DNA of 64,000 nt from JAJFUG01 sp964473155 (GTDB taxonomy: Bacteria; Gemmatimonadota; Glassbacteria; GWA2-58-10), in assembly GCA_964473155.1 (NCBI GenBank), contig CAYYNT010000002.1:113867-177866 (forward strand), read 5' to 3'. How positions within the stretch are numbered: the first letter of the stretch is position 1; every line of letters begins with the position of its first letter. Below are positions 45,855 through 54,836 of the stretch, in pieces. Under the pieces are notes generated by a model that was not told where the DNA came from, did no database searches, and saw only the letters and a program-made list of their open reading frames with translations. The translations under genes were made by a program, and so were the position numbers.

Positions 45855-46017
45855 GGTGTGTTGATTTATTGGATTAAATCCCCCTCGGTCCCCCCTTTTC
45901 AAGGGGGGAGGAACAGCCACCACTGCCGACTATCTGCAAACGCTTGACAGTGGAGGTTTTTAAGTCCCCTTAAAAAAGTGAAAAAGGGAGTTGTGTTTTT
46001 TAATCATTTTTCAACAC
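45855..46017 (-). repeat. 162-bp dispersed repeat, copy D (inverted)
   Basis: Reverse-complement copy of the repeat at 33128, 36501 and 44021. It starts TTGATTTATTGGATTAAATC three bases after the stop of the third GH109-type gene and ends TTTTTCAACACG. With copy C it flanks that gene in inverted orientation. Confidence 0.85.
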
Positions 46018-46048
46018 GCTTGTAATAACGCAAAGTGACAGATATTCT

Positions 46049-46283
46049 GGGGCGACCGGCCGGTCGCCCCTACGTGTTATGCATTGTATTTCAATTGGTT
46101 ACGCAGGGGCACGGCATACCGTGCCCGTTTTTTCGCACATTCTATCTCCCGACAAATCGGGAGACACCCCGAGAGAGGGGATCAAAAGTCAGTGGAAAAT
46201 GCGTTTAGAGTACGCGTGTATTTTTCGTAGGGGCGAGACCTGTCTCGCCCGTCTTATGGCGGCGCAGGCCCGATTTCATCGGG
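46049..46283. repeat. Cluster of five short palindromes
   Basis: Hairpins with different centres: 46049-46070 (GGGGCGACCGG/CCGGTCGCCCC); 46107-46126 (GGGCACGG/CCGTGCCC, followed by GTTTTTT and terminator-like); 46145-46164 (TCTCCCGA/TCGGGAGA); 46231-46250 (GGGCGAGAC/GTCTCGCCC); 46269-46283 (CCCGAT/ATCGGG). TATTTCAATTGGTTA next to the second is shared with the MITE-like element. No gene is seen in 46018-46419. Confidence 0.65.
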
Positions 46284-46419
46284 ACAAGCCGACGGGGTGT
46301 GTAACGTCCGCGCAACGGAGCGCTGGATTCGAAATGCGATTATCTGTTGTAACAGAACCATATTGCCGCGAGTTAGACTCTTTACACGCCGGGATTCACC
46401 CGGATTAGGGAGTCTGACC

Positions 46420-47088
46420 ATGCGAACCGCGCTGAACACCTTTTTCTGTATCCTCTCCCTGAGCGCCCTGTCCGCCTGCGGCGGCGGGAGCGGCGCAAGC
46501 CAGTCCACCGGGCCGCGGGACATGGACCCGGTGGAGATCAGGGAATACGAGGGCACGAAACTCTCCTCCCGGAACGAGTTCCGCGAAAACTCGATCCGCG
46601 GGCCGCAGAATGTCGATATCGGGTCCTGGCGGCTCACCGTGGACGGCCTGGTGGAGCATCCGTTAAGCCTGACTTACGACCAGGTGAAAGCCCGCCCGGC
46701 GTTCCGCAAGGTCACGGACCTTCACTGTGTTGAGGGCTGGAGCGTAAAGATACTCTGGGAGGGATTCAAGCTGCGCGACCTTCTGACCGAGGCCGGGACA
46801 AAAATCCAGGCCACGCACGTGGTGTTCCACGCGGCGGACGGCTACTACACCTACCTGACCTGGAATTACGTGACCGTGCACGACCTTCTGGTGGCCTGGA
46901 ACATGAACGGCGCGCCGCTGCTGCCCGAGCGCGGTTATCCTCTGATGTTAGTGGCCGAGGACCGCCTGGGCTACAAGTGGTGCCGCTGGCTCACCCGTAT
47001 CGAGCTGACCGATTCCTCCTGCGCGCGCGGCTACTGGGAGAACCAGGGCTACCCCAAAAGCGGCGACCCGGCGGAATGGTTCAGGTGA
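46420..47088 (+). CDS. Sulfite-oxidase-like molybdopterin lipoprotein
   Basis: A 222-residue protein with a lipoprotein signal (LSAC, Cys20). The body is the oxidoreductase molybdopterin-binding fold of the sulfite oxidase/YedY family: 'LTVDGLVEHPLSLTYDQV', 'VTDLHCVEGWSVKILWEGFKLRDLL' with Cys103 as the expected molybdenum ligand, and 'PLMLVAEDRLGYKWCRWLTRIEL'. It lacks the C-terminal dimerisation domain of animal-type sulfite oxidases. No heme partner gene is nearby. AGGGAG precedes the ATG at 46420. Confidence 0.85.
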   Translation: MRTALNTFFCILSLSALSACGGGSGASQSTGPRDMDPVEIREYEGTKLSSRNEFRENSIRGPQNVDIGSWRLTVDGLVEHPLSLTYDQVKARPAFRKVTDLHCVEGWSVKILWEGFKLRDLLTEAGTKIQATHVVFHAADGYYTYLTWNYVTVHDLLVAWNMNGAPLLPERGYPLMLVAEDRLGYKWCRWLTRIELTDSSCARGYWENQGYPKSGDPAEWFR

Positions 47089-47121
47089 ATACCATCACTG
47101 TACACTGTACATACCGTACCA

Positions 47122-47595
47122 TCACTTTACATACCATGATTGTCGCTTCTTGGAGTACGCTAACCCCATCTCAAGCAATTTTGATGCAATTGGCCCGGTA
47201 TTATTCTTGTATACTACCCAGAGACATCCTCCCTTTTGCATGTTATCCTCTATTTTTAAACGCTGCTCGAAGCAATATTTTTTTATACCATTCAAATCAA
47301 CTTTAATATTTTGTTTTTTTGACCCAGACTTTTCGTCATTCAATTTTGTTTCTGAGTGCGCGTTCTCTACTTCCTGCCTCTCAAGCATTAAATCATATTC
47401 TCGACGCCTTTCTGGGTTTGACAATACTTCATATGAAGCGTTGATAATCACCATAATTTGAGCCGCATCAGGATTACTATGATTTATATCTGGATGGAAC
47501 TTTTGAGATAACGCTCTATACGCTGCGCGTATTACTTCGGGTGGAGCATTACGTGCGACTTTGAGGTTGTCGTAATGTGTATCAGTATTCTTCAT
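47122..47595 (-). CDS. J-domain (DnaJ-like) protein with C-terminal WV..KR..W module
   Basis: A 157-residue protein with an N-terminal J domain (about 5-72). It includes the HPD tripeptide (34-36), needed to stimulate Hsp70 ATPase, and 'INASYEVLSNPERRREYD'. A charged linker follows. The last 40 residues read 'GGCLWVVYKN...ASKLLEMGLAYSKKRQSWYVK', a short module I have seen at the ends of other bacterial J-domain and nuclease-associated proteins. The DNA is clearly AT-rich compared with the flanking genes. It lies 149 bp downstream of the helicase-PLD gene on the same strand and probably shares its transcript. Confidence 0.85.
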   Translation of the reverse strand: MKNTDTHYDNLKVARNAPPEVIRAAYRALSQKFHPDINHSNPDAAQIMVIINASYEVLSNPERRREYDLMLERQEVENAHSETKLNDEKSGSKKQNIKVDLNGIKKYCFEQRLKIEDNMQKGGCLWVVYKNNTGPIASKLLEMGLAYSKKRQSWYVK

Positions 47596-47744
47596 GTGTG
47601 GATTTCCTATAGATAGATATTACATCTTTAAATGTTTATGATTCGCTTAGTATTATTTAAGTTGTGAGACCAATAGCACATGATAAAAACGCCACCAAAA
47701 CGATATTGTATACCTACAGGACAGATAAATTGTGCAGACTTAAT

Positions 47745-50700
47745 TTAGATTTGCTTAGTATAAGTACATTTATTTTTGGCATAATTGGAGCATCCGAGAA
47801 ATTTTTTTCCAAATTTACTTCGAACTACAAGATAACCGTCACAACCCGGTTTCGGGCATTTTTCTCTCGTTTGATTCCCACTGGGCATATCTTCATCTAA
47901 CTCTAAGTTTCTGATTATTTCTTCAACTGTAGAAAGACCTTCAAATCTTCTCATTTGTTCTTCTGTATCTTTATGACTGAGTATATTAAGACTTCCTTCC
48001 CAAGCGATGGAATCATCAACAATGGCTACTTTTTGGTGCATGCTTCGCCGTTCAATAACATTTACACCGATACTACGAAGTTGGTTGATTACAATATCTG
48101 CCTGGTTTACCATCTCACCCGTTTGCTGATTTTTCGGTCGAGTATAAATCCGAATATCTATGCCTCGCCCTTTCATGGCTCTGAAATAATTCATAAAAAA
48201 ATCACTGCGCCTCACCGAAAGAAAAGGACTGAGAATAATAAGACGTGTCTTACTCTCTATCAGGTCTTTTGCAAATTTAGCCCAAAAATTTCTTTCTGTA
48301 TAAAGATCACCATAAACAGGAGCGTTGTTTGTCATCGATGACATAAGCACATTTGACCATCTTTCAAAATCATTTGCAAAGTAATTGTCCACAAGGAGAT
48401 CGGGTGTAATCATTTCTGCATTTTCATAAAAATGTTGAATTATTCTGGATAGTACGGAATCAGCATGTAAGTCCGAAAGAAGGCGCTTTGTGTGGCCAAC
48501 CAAGTAAAGTCGGTTTTTGGCACGCGTTATTGCAACATTTAATAATAATTTTGCATCAGAATCGGGATATTTATCGTCAAGCATCGGTGCGACTTTGGTT
48601 CCTGATCCCTCAACAGTATCAAAAATAATTATTGATTCTTCTCCGCCTTGAAAGCTATGAACAGTATTTGTATGTATATGATCCAATATATCCCAATCCT
48701 TTGCGATCTTGCTTATTAACCGCGCCTGAACCTTATATGGTGTTATTATTCCAATTCTACCCTCACTAATTTTGGGGATGATTTTTTTTGCAAGAGTACA
48801 GCATACTAAAGCATTATACAAATTGAAACGTCCTCCTGTAGCAAGCTTACTGCACCATGGATTTATTGACTCAGTATCAATCAATACAAGTGGTGATTGT
48901 GAGATTCCATCATCCCATCTTCGATTGCTGGTACTAGGATGATCTTTGAGCTTGTTTTGATAAAAAAATCGATTTGATATTATAGAAATCTCTGGAGCCA
49001 TCCTGTATTGTGTGTCAAGAAGTGTAATCCGTTGATCTCTGTCAGCTTCTGTTACCCCATTAATACTCAAAACAGAATAAATGCTGTTACCTAACCACTT
49101 TCTGGCCATTCCTTCTTCTGAAATGCAGATAGGTGGAAGCTGGAGAAAATCTCCCACAATGGTGATCTGTCCACGGCATCGACTGATTGCCCAGTAAAGC
49201 TGTGGTAATGGTGCCATACTGGCCTCATCAAGAATAAGCACATCAAAAGGTGTATCTGGAAATTGTTTAGCTACAAATGTTTTTGTCAGAGTAGTAGCAA
49301 TAAGGCGTGCTTCTAAAAGAATCCCTTTAGAGATTTCATCCAACTTTTGATTTATTCCTGCAAGCCTCGCAAATATCACATCCTTTCTTGATGAAAATTC
49401 TTTCATTTTATTCTCTATTTCCGCTATAGATATCCTTAAGCCGTTCAGAAGCTTGTCGGCTTCAATCTTAGCTCTATCAGTTTCTTCCTCTTTTGTAGAG
49501 AGCAAATTATTACACAAGCAAATACGGTCGGTTAATTCTTTCGCAATTCGCTTCTTTGAATCGATCAATATGCTTGATTTATCAATCTCCCTCTGTATTG
49601 TATTTGGATCAAGGCCACTAAATAATCTCTTTAGCGTGCCCGACGACTGAGCTTTTGTCAATTTTATTCTATTATTTATTTGTTCTTCTGCTAATAGCTT
49701 AAGTTCATTTTTATAGACAAAGAGTTTACTGTTTAGATCAGAAAGCTCTAATCTAAAAGCATTCAACTCAGAAGATAATGTTTTTACAGTCTGAATCGCG
49801 TGAATTGCGGTTTCATATTTAACTAAAATGCTATCAATATGACTTTTCTCTACTTCCAAATTATTCTTTTCTACAGATAATGTTACCCCTAATTTAGCTG
49901 CTATATTATCAAGCAGCACCAATGGACACCTCTCAGTCAATTTCTCCAGATGGCCAGGATTTGGTATACCAAGCCTTACTATCTTTCCCTCATTATAAAA
50001 GGGTGTGATTTTTAACTGCTCGGCAACATCTATCAAAGCTTCATCTACAGCAGCATTGGCATGAGAAACAAGAAGAACACGCCGTCCAGCATTAAGATGG
50101 GCTTCAATGGCTTGGGCTATAGTTTTCGTTTTTCCGGTTCCAGGGGGTCCCCAAATGACCGCTAACTGAGAGAAAAAAGAAGCCTCGATTGCTCGTTTTT
50201 GAGGTTCATTAGGAGGTTTTGCGGAAGATGAATAATATGGCTGTATTGGTTTTTTACATTTGCCACATATTGGAATTTGGTTTGGGGCATGATTACCTAT
50301 CCTGTTTTTTATTCCACAAGTTCTGCATGTCACAATATTTTCAAAGCCAGTTCCTTTACCCAATTGACTATTAAAAAAAGCTTCACTAAGGTTAAGTCCG
50401 TCGTTGGTTCTGTTCTCCAATTCGGCAAACTTTTTTTTGAGCAGTTCAAGTAAGTACCACAAATTAGTCTGTAATTTGGCATCCGCTATATAGTTACCAC
50501 AGAATTTTTCAATGCCGATTTCAACTTCCAAACCCTGCGTCAGGAGAACCTGTGCCGGATATCTATTACCTCGAATTTCTATGTCAGCGGGGGAGTCATC
50601 GAGGACAGATAGAAAGTTTTCAAGATTAAATAGATATACAAAAAAGCCAGACATTTCCCGGAGGAAGCGGCCGTTAAATACTTTGACGATACTGCCTCCC

Positions 50701-50771
50701 TTGCCTTTTTTAATAGCGACAATTTCTTGGTCAAGAGCTATGATAAATTCTTTGATAATATTAGATGCCAT
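47745..50771 (-). CDS. SF1 helicase fused to phospholipase-D nuclease and zinc ribbons (probable anti-phage protein, Mokosh type II-like)
   Basis: A 1008-residue protein. Zinc-ribbon cysteines are at 149, 152, 169 and 172. Walker A GPPGTGKT is at 208-215, followed by a long coiled-coil insertion (about 290-480), 'LILDEASMAPLPQL' (Walker B), 'LLDTQYRMAPEIS' and 'VHSFQGGEESIIIFD' (UvrD/DNA2-type C-terminal motifs). A single PLD HxKxxxxD motif is at 912-919, and a topoisomerase-type C4 zinc finger is at 972-1002. A COG1112-type helicase joined to a PLD nuclease is the layout of Mokosh type II (MkoC) defence proteins. AT-rich composition suggests horizontal transfer. The ribosome site is weak. 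Confidence 0.85.
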   Translation of the reverse strand: MASNIIKEFIIALDQEIVAIKKGKGGSIVKVFNGRFLREMSGFFVYLFNLENFLSVLDDSPADIEIRGNRYPAQVLLTQGLEVEIGIEKFCGNYIADAKLQTNLWYLLELLKKKFAELENRTNDGLNLSEAFFNSQLGKGTGFENIVTCRTCGIKNRIGNHAPNQIPICGKCKKPIQPYYSSSAKPPNEPQKRAIEASFFSQLAVIWGPPGTGKTKTIAQAIEAHLNAGRRVLLVSHANAAVDEALIDVAEQLKITPFYNEGKIVRLGIPNPGHLEKLTERCPLVLLDNIAAKLGVTLSVEKNNLEVEKSHIDSILVKYETAIHAIQTVKTLSSELNAFRLELSDLNSKLFVYKNELKLLAEEQINNRIKLTKAQSSGTLKRLFSGLDPNTIQREIDKSSILIDSKKRIAKELTDRICLCNNLLSTKEEETDRAKIEADKLLNGLRISIAEIENKMKEFSSRKDVIFARLAGINQKLDEISKGILLEARLIATTLTKTFVAKQFPDTPFDVLILDEASMAPLPQLYWAISRCRGQITIVGDFLQLPPICISEEGMARKWLGNSIYSVLSINGVTEADRDQRITLLDTQYRMAPEISIISNRFFYQNKLKDHPSTSNRRWDDGISQSPLVLIDTESINPWCSKLATGGRFNLYNALVCCTLAKKIIPKISEGRIGIITPYKVQARLISKIAKDWDILDHIHTNTVHSFQGGEESIIIFDTVEGSGTKVAPMLDDKYPDSDAKLLLNVAITRAKNRLYLVGHTKRLLSDLHADSVLSRIIQHFYENAEMITPDLLVDNYFANDFERWSNVLMSSMTNNAPVYGDLYTERNFWAKFAKDLIESKTRLIILSPFLSVRRSDFFMNYFRAMKGRGIDIRIYTRPKNQQTGEMVNQADIVINQLRSIGVNVIERRSMHQKVAIVDDSIAWEGSLNILSHKDTEEQMRRFEGLSTVEEIIRNLELDEDMPSGNQTREKCPKPGCDGYLVVRSKFGKKFLGCSNYAKNKCTYTKQI

Positions 50772-50890
50772 TTTTCTATGTTATAACCCTTTGAAAGGCA
50801 CAAAAGCGACAATTCCAAATTAAATTTAAACACAACAAATATTATAGAGCTCAATAACATTCTCAACGTATTTACATTATCCAATAAACA

Positions 50891-52153
50891 CTATGTTGTC
50901 AATTTGTTTTTTAATATCACCCTCCTTTTCAACTCCTCCACCTCCCTTATCCCCTCCTCGATCTGTATCCGGTAGGCCTGCTCCAGCACCTGCCCAAGTC
51001 GCGGTCCGGGTTCTATTATCCCCAGCAGGTGCCGTCCTTTCAGCACCGGTTTCTCCGGCTCGCGGCTCACTTTAGCCCGCTCACTCATCTCGCGGAACCA
51101 GTCCACCATCTCGAAATCACGGGTCAGTGGCGTGCCACCCGCCGGGCTGGTCCCGCGGCCATCCGCCAGGGCCAGGCGCGCCAGAAGCTCCAGGTCGGCC
51201 TCAGGGGCCAGTTTCAGCGCCAGGCGCTTGAATGCCTTCCCGGATGAATTGTTCTGCCGGAACTGGAGCGGCTTCATGTGCTGCTCTATCAACTTCAGCG
51301 CGCCGTCCGCCACCCTCTGCGAGCGCAACAGTCCGCGCAGGAAAGGCTCTGCCAGGCGCGCACTCTCGCGGTCATGCTCCGGGCTGCGCAGGTGGCCGTC
51401 CTCCTCGCGCGTGGTCACGGCCTTGCCCGTGTCGTGCAGGAGCGCGGCCCACATCAGCATCAGGTCGCGCCCGCGCTCACCCTCGCGCAGCGCCGCGGCG
51501 GCGTCCGTCACCTGCAGGGTGTGGGTCCAGACATCCCCCTCCGGGTGCCAGTCCGGGTCCTGGGGCGTATCGGCCAGCCGCGCGGCCGGGGGAAGGACCT
51601 CATCCAGACGGCCCACCCGGCGCACCCAGGCCAGCCCCAGACTGGGGCGCGCGGCCTCCAGCAAGAGGCGCGCGAACTCATCCTCCACCCGCTCGCGGGC
51701 CACGGTGCATATCTCCATCCCGGCGCAGATACGGTCAAGCTCCTCATCCGGCCGCATCTCCAGACGGGCGCAAAGCTGCATCACGCGGTAGAACCTCAGC
51801 GGGTCCTCCACGAAAAGGTCCGGGTCCGGGGCGCGCAGGACCTTACGCTCCAAATCCTTCCGCCCGCCCCAGGGGTCTATCACCTCGCCGGTCAGGACGT
51901 CTTTCAGCATGGCGTTGACTGTCAGGTCGCGCCGCCGCGAGGCCTCGCGCACACTCAGACGCGGGTTTATCGCCACGCGGGGGTGACGGCCCGCGCTGTC
52001 GCGCCGCGGCAGGGTCCAGTCCACATCCAGCCCGGCGGCGCGCAGGACGCCAAACTGGCGGCCCACCAGGTCCACCCGCCCCTCGGCGGACAATATCTCG
52101 ATCAGGGCGTCCGGTTCCAGGCCATAGACCTCGATATCCATATCTTTTGGCTC
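50891..52153 (-). CDS. cca: CCA-adding enzyme / poly(A) polymerase family nucleotidyltransferase with HD domain (N-terminus lost in gap)
   Basis: The frame runs from the assembly gap to a stop at 50891. The first readable residues, 'EPKDMDIEVYG', are the second half of the nucleotidyltransferase metal-binding motif. 'RRRDLTVNAMLKDVLTGEVIDPWGGRKDLERKVLRAPDP..FVEDPLRFYRVMQLCARL' follows, typical of the CCA/poly(A) polymerase head and neck. An HD domain is then seen ('WTHTLQVTDA', 'WAALLHDTGKAVTTRE'). These enzymes add or repair the 3' CCA of tRNA. About 40 N-terminal residues, including the GGxxRD loop, are missing in the gap. Confidence 0.88.
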   Translation of the reverse strand, partial: EPKDMDIEVYGLEPDALIEILSAEGRVDLVGRQFGVLRAAGLDVDWTLPRRDSAGRHPRVAINPRLSVREASRRRDLTVNAMLKDVLTGEVIDPWGGRKDLERKVLRAPDPDLFVEDPLRFYRVMQLCARLEMRPDEELDRICAGMEICTVARERVEDEFARLLLEAARPSLGLAWVRRVGRLDEVLPPAARLADTPQDPDWHPEGDVWTHTLQVTDAAAALREGERGRDLMLMWAALLHDTGKAVTTREEDGHLRSPEHDRESARLAEPFLRGLLRSQRVADGALKLIEQHMKPLQFRQNNSSGKAFKRLALKLAPEADLELLARLALADGRGTSPAGGTPLTRDFEMVDWFREMSERAKVSREPEKPVLKGRHLLGIIEPGPRLGQVLEQAYRIQIEEGIREVEELKRRVILKNKLTT

Positions 52154-52253
52154 NNNNNNNNNNNNNNNNNNNNNNNNNNNNNNNNNNNNNNNNNNNNNNN
52201 NNNNNNNNNNNNNNNNNNNNNNNNNNNNNNNNNNNNNNNNNNNNNNNNNNNNN
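52154..52253. other. Assembly gap (100 N)
   Basis: Exactly 100 unknown bases. It removes the start of the CCA-type gene and the end of the K+ channel gene, so two genes on the same strand meet here. The round size suggests a scaffold placeholder rather than a measured distance. Confidence 0.95.
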
Positions 52254-53847
52254 CGTTCCCGGCCAGACTGCATACGCCATCCCGGCACAGCGCCAGGATT
52301 CTGACCTTGAACTCCGCCTCGATATCCTTCGAGTTCCCGTCACGGGCCAGGGTGGTTTCATCCAGACGGTAATGCTGATGCAGCATGGCGCTCAGGACCT
52401 CGTTTGACATGCGGTTGGTCACCTCGCGCAGCATCCGCGCCGCCCCCACCCGTCCGACAAACACGGGAATCGCCCCGATCCGGCGGTAGTGCTGCTCCAT
52501 GTCGTCATCCACCGCCCGCACGACCCGGTGCAGCGTCGTACCGGCAAAATCCAGGCCGATAGCGAAATTGGTCTCATCCACCGGCGTGACAATCGCCACC
52601 CCGTCGTAGTCCTCGACTTTATAATCTATCAGTCCGCCGCTGCCCACGATCCAGCGCACGCCGTCCTCACCGTAATGTTTCCGCAACTGCTCGATCTTGG
52701 AGGCATCCGGCTCGACAACTGTCAACTCACGGCGCGTGGCCAGTATCTCGCCGATCACCGCCCGCCCTATGGTCCCGCCGCCAAGGACCAGGAAACGGTC
52801 GGTGCGGCAGGGAAGCGCCGGGGTTTCTATCCGTCCCAGCGGGCCTCCGCGGCTTGCTCCGTTGCGACAGTCAAGCGCAAGGCAGGTGCGGCCGCCGTAT
52901 TCCCGGGCGGAAAAATCCATTTTACCGTTCTCGATTACGGCCAGGATGATCCCTTCCGTTCGCTCATCGCTCCCCAGCCGCCTGAATTCGAGGACGCTGT
53001 CATCCGGGAAGACAAAGCGGTCCAGGAACTCGGTCACCCTGGGGCGGATCAGGGTGGAGACAATTTTCAGCCCGCTCATGAAATGCGGAGCTATCGGCTC
53101 CACTCCGATGCGGTGGAAACGCGGCAGTACAGAAGGATTTCCGGAGAATGAGCTGATAACCCGCGTCCTTTTTTCCAGCATCGCGCCCAGGAGAATGTTC
53201 TTCTCATCGTCCCGGAACAGAGTGTACGCCCCGGCCGAGGCCTCGGGACGCAGGAGGTCCACCGTGCCGGTGCTGAAAGGCTTCTCGGGGATGAATTTCA
53301 GGTCATGGTTACGTTCGCGGAAAGAGGTAACCAGCTTGCGGTCATCGCTCACCAGGAAGAAATCATGCTGGTTGCCCAAGCCCTGGATGATTTTGTTTAT
53401 CAGTTCCTGGTCGTCGCCAAAGATCAGCAGATGTCCCCTGGAGCGGCTGAGCCGCCTTTTCATGCGTTCGATCTGCTTGCGGTTGAACACCTCATCCACC
53501 ACGAACCGGGCGTAGATGTGTGCGCTCAGGACGATATAGCGGGTGAGGAGGAACGCTCCGACCAGGATGGTGAATATGCGGATAATGGTCGTGCCGGTGA
53601 ATCCCTCATCCGAATAGCCGATCGTGGCGAACGTGATCCAGACGAAATAAACACATTCCACCAGTGACACGTGCGTTCCCAGAAGGTGCTGAATCAGGTA
53701 ATACAGCACGCCGAAAGAAGTGACGATGACAGAGATGCTCACCAGCAGGATCGCGAACAGATTGACCGTCTCGGCAATCTGGGCGCGCTCATCCCAGACC
53801 ATGTGCAGAACGAAATCCGCAATCCTTTTGATTCGTGGTAATTTCAT
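52254..53847 (-). CDS. K+ channel-like protein with RCK/TrkA-N domains (C-terminus lost in gap)
   Basis: A readable part of about 531 residues. Two transmembrane helices (about 30-52 and 85-110) flank a pore loop with the filter TIGYSD (75-80), a variant of the usual TxGYGD. Two NAD-binding TrkA-N/RCK regions follow: 'RGHLLIFGDDQELINKII' (about 136) and 'RFLVLGGGTIGRAVIGEIL' (about 348). It is probably a ligand-gated potassium channel of the MthK/Kch type. The last readable residues are 'LCRDGVCSLAGN' before the gap, so little of the C-terminus is likely missing. Confidence 0.82.
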
Positions 53848-53876
53848 GTCGCGCGCCTGTATGGTTTATGGAAGGT

Positions 53877-54836
53877 TCAGATTTTAGCTTCAATCGACTT
53901 GAAAAAATCCGCCAGATCGATATTCCCGCCGCTGATTATAACCCCGATACGCAGCCTCTCACCCTTCCCCGTCCGCCCGGCCAGCACCGGGGCCAGGGCC
54001 ACGGCGCCCGAGGGTTCCACCACCAGCTTCATTCTCTCCCAGAGGAACCGCAGCGCATCCAGTATTTCCCATTCGCTCACCCGCTCGATGCGTTCGACCA
54101 GCTCGCGAATCAGCGGAAAGGTCAGGCTTCCCAGCGAGGTCCTCAGCCCGTCGGCAATCGTATGCGGGTCCTCCTGCGGGATAATCCGCCCCGCCTCGAA
54201 CGACTGGTACGCGTCATCCGCGCCCAGCGGCTCCACGCCGATCACCCTGGTTGCACTGTTCAAACTCCGGGCGGCTATCGCCGTTCCGCTCAACAGTCCC
54301 CCGCCGCCGACAGGCGCGAGCACGATATCCAGCGGCCCGGCCTCCTCGATCAGTTCGAGCGCGGCGGTCCCGGCCCCGGCGATCACCCGCTCATCGTTGT
54401 AAGGATGCACCAGGGTCAATCCCTTGTCACGGATAAGTTCCTCCGCGGCGCTCTCACGCGCGGCAAGGCTGTTCTCGCAGATCACGATTTCAGCGCCATA
54501 GCCGCGCACCGCCTCCTGCTTGACCGCCGGACTGCCCTTGGGCATCACGATTACGGCCCGCACCCCGGCGATTTTCGCGGCGAGAGCCAGCGCCTGGGCG
54601 TGGTTGCCGCTGGAGTGCGTCACCACTCCGGCCTGTCTTTCGGCCTGGCCGAGCAGCGCCACGGCGTTGAATGCGCCCCGGAACTTGAACGCCCCGACAC
54701 GCTGAAAATTCTCGCACTTGAGGAAAACACAGCAACCGCAGATTTCATCCAGGGTCCTGGAAGTCAGCACGGGCGTTCGGTTGGCGGCACCAGCCAGGCG
54801 GGAAGCCGCTTTTCTGATATCCTCTAATCTGGGCAT
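53877..54836 (-). CDS. PLP-dependent threonine dehydratase / serine racemase-like enzyme
   Basis: A 319-residue cytoplasmic fold-type II PLP enzyme. The PLP lysine is in 'VGAFKFRGAFNA', the substrate loop is 'SSGNHAQALALAA', and the phosphate-binding glycine loop is 'PVGGGGLLSG'. There is no C-terminal regulatory ACT domain, so it is a catabolic-type threonine dehydratase or serine racemase/dehydratase rather than biosynthetic IlvA. I chose the ATG at 54836 (AGGGGAA upstream); a longer frame reaching 55046 has no family similarity at its start. Confidence 0.88.
   Translation of the reverse strand: MPRLEDIRKAASRLAGAANRTPVLTSRTLDEICGCCVFLKCENFQRVGAFKFRGAFNAVALLGQAERQAGVVTHSSGNHAQALALAAKIAGVRAVIVMPKGSPAVKQEAVRGYGAEIVICENSLAARESAAEELIRDKGLTLVHPYNDERVIAGAGTAALELIEEAGPLDIVLAPVGGGGLLSGTAIAARSLNSATRVIGVEPLGADDAYQSFEAGRIIPQEDPHTIADGLRTSLGSLTFPLIRELVERIERVSEWEILDALRFLWERMKLVVEPSGAVALAPVLAGRTGKGERLRIGVIISGGNIDLADFFKSIEAKI

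Noticed and set aside
44021..46017. Composite transposon around the third GH109-type gene
   Set aside because: The flanking repeats have no terminal inverted repeats of their own, no transposase and no visible target-site duplication, so they are reported only as dispersed repeats.
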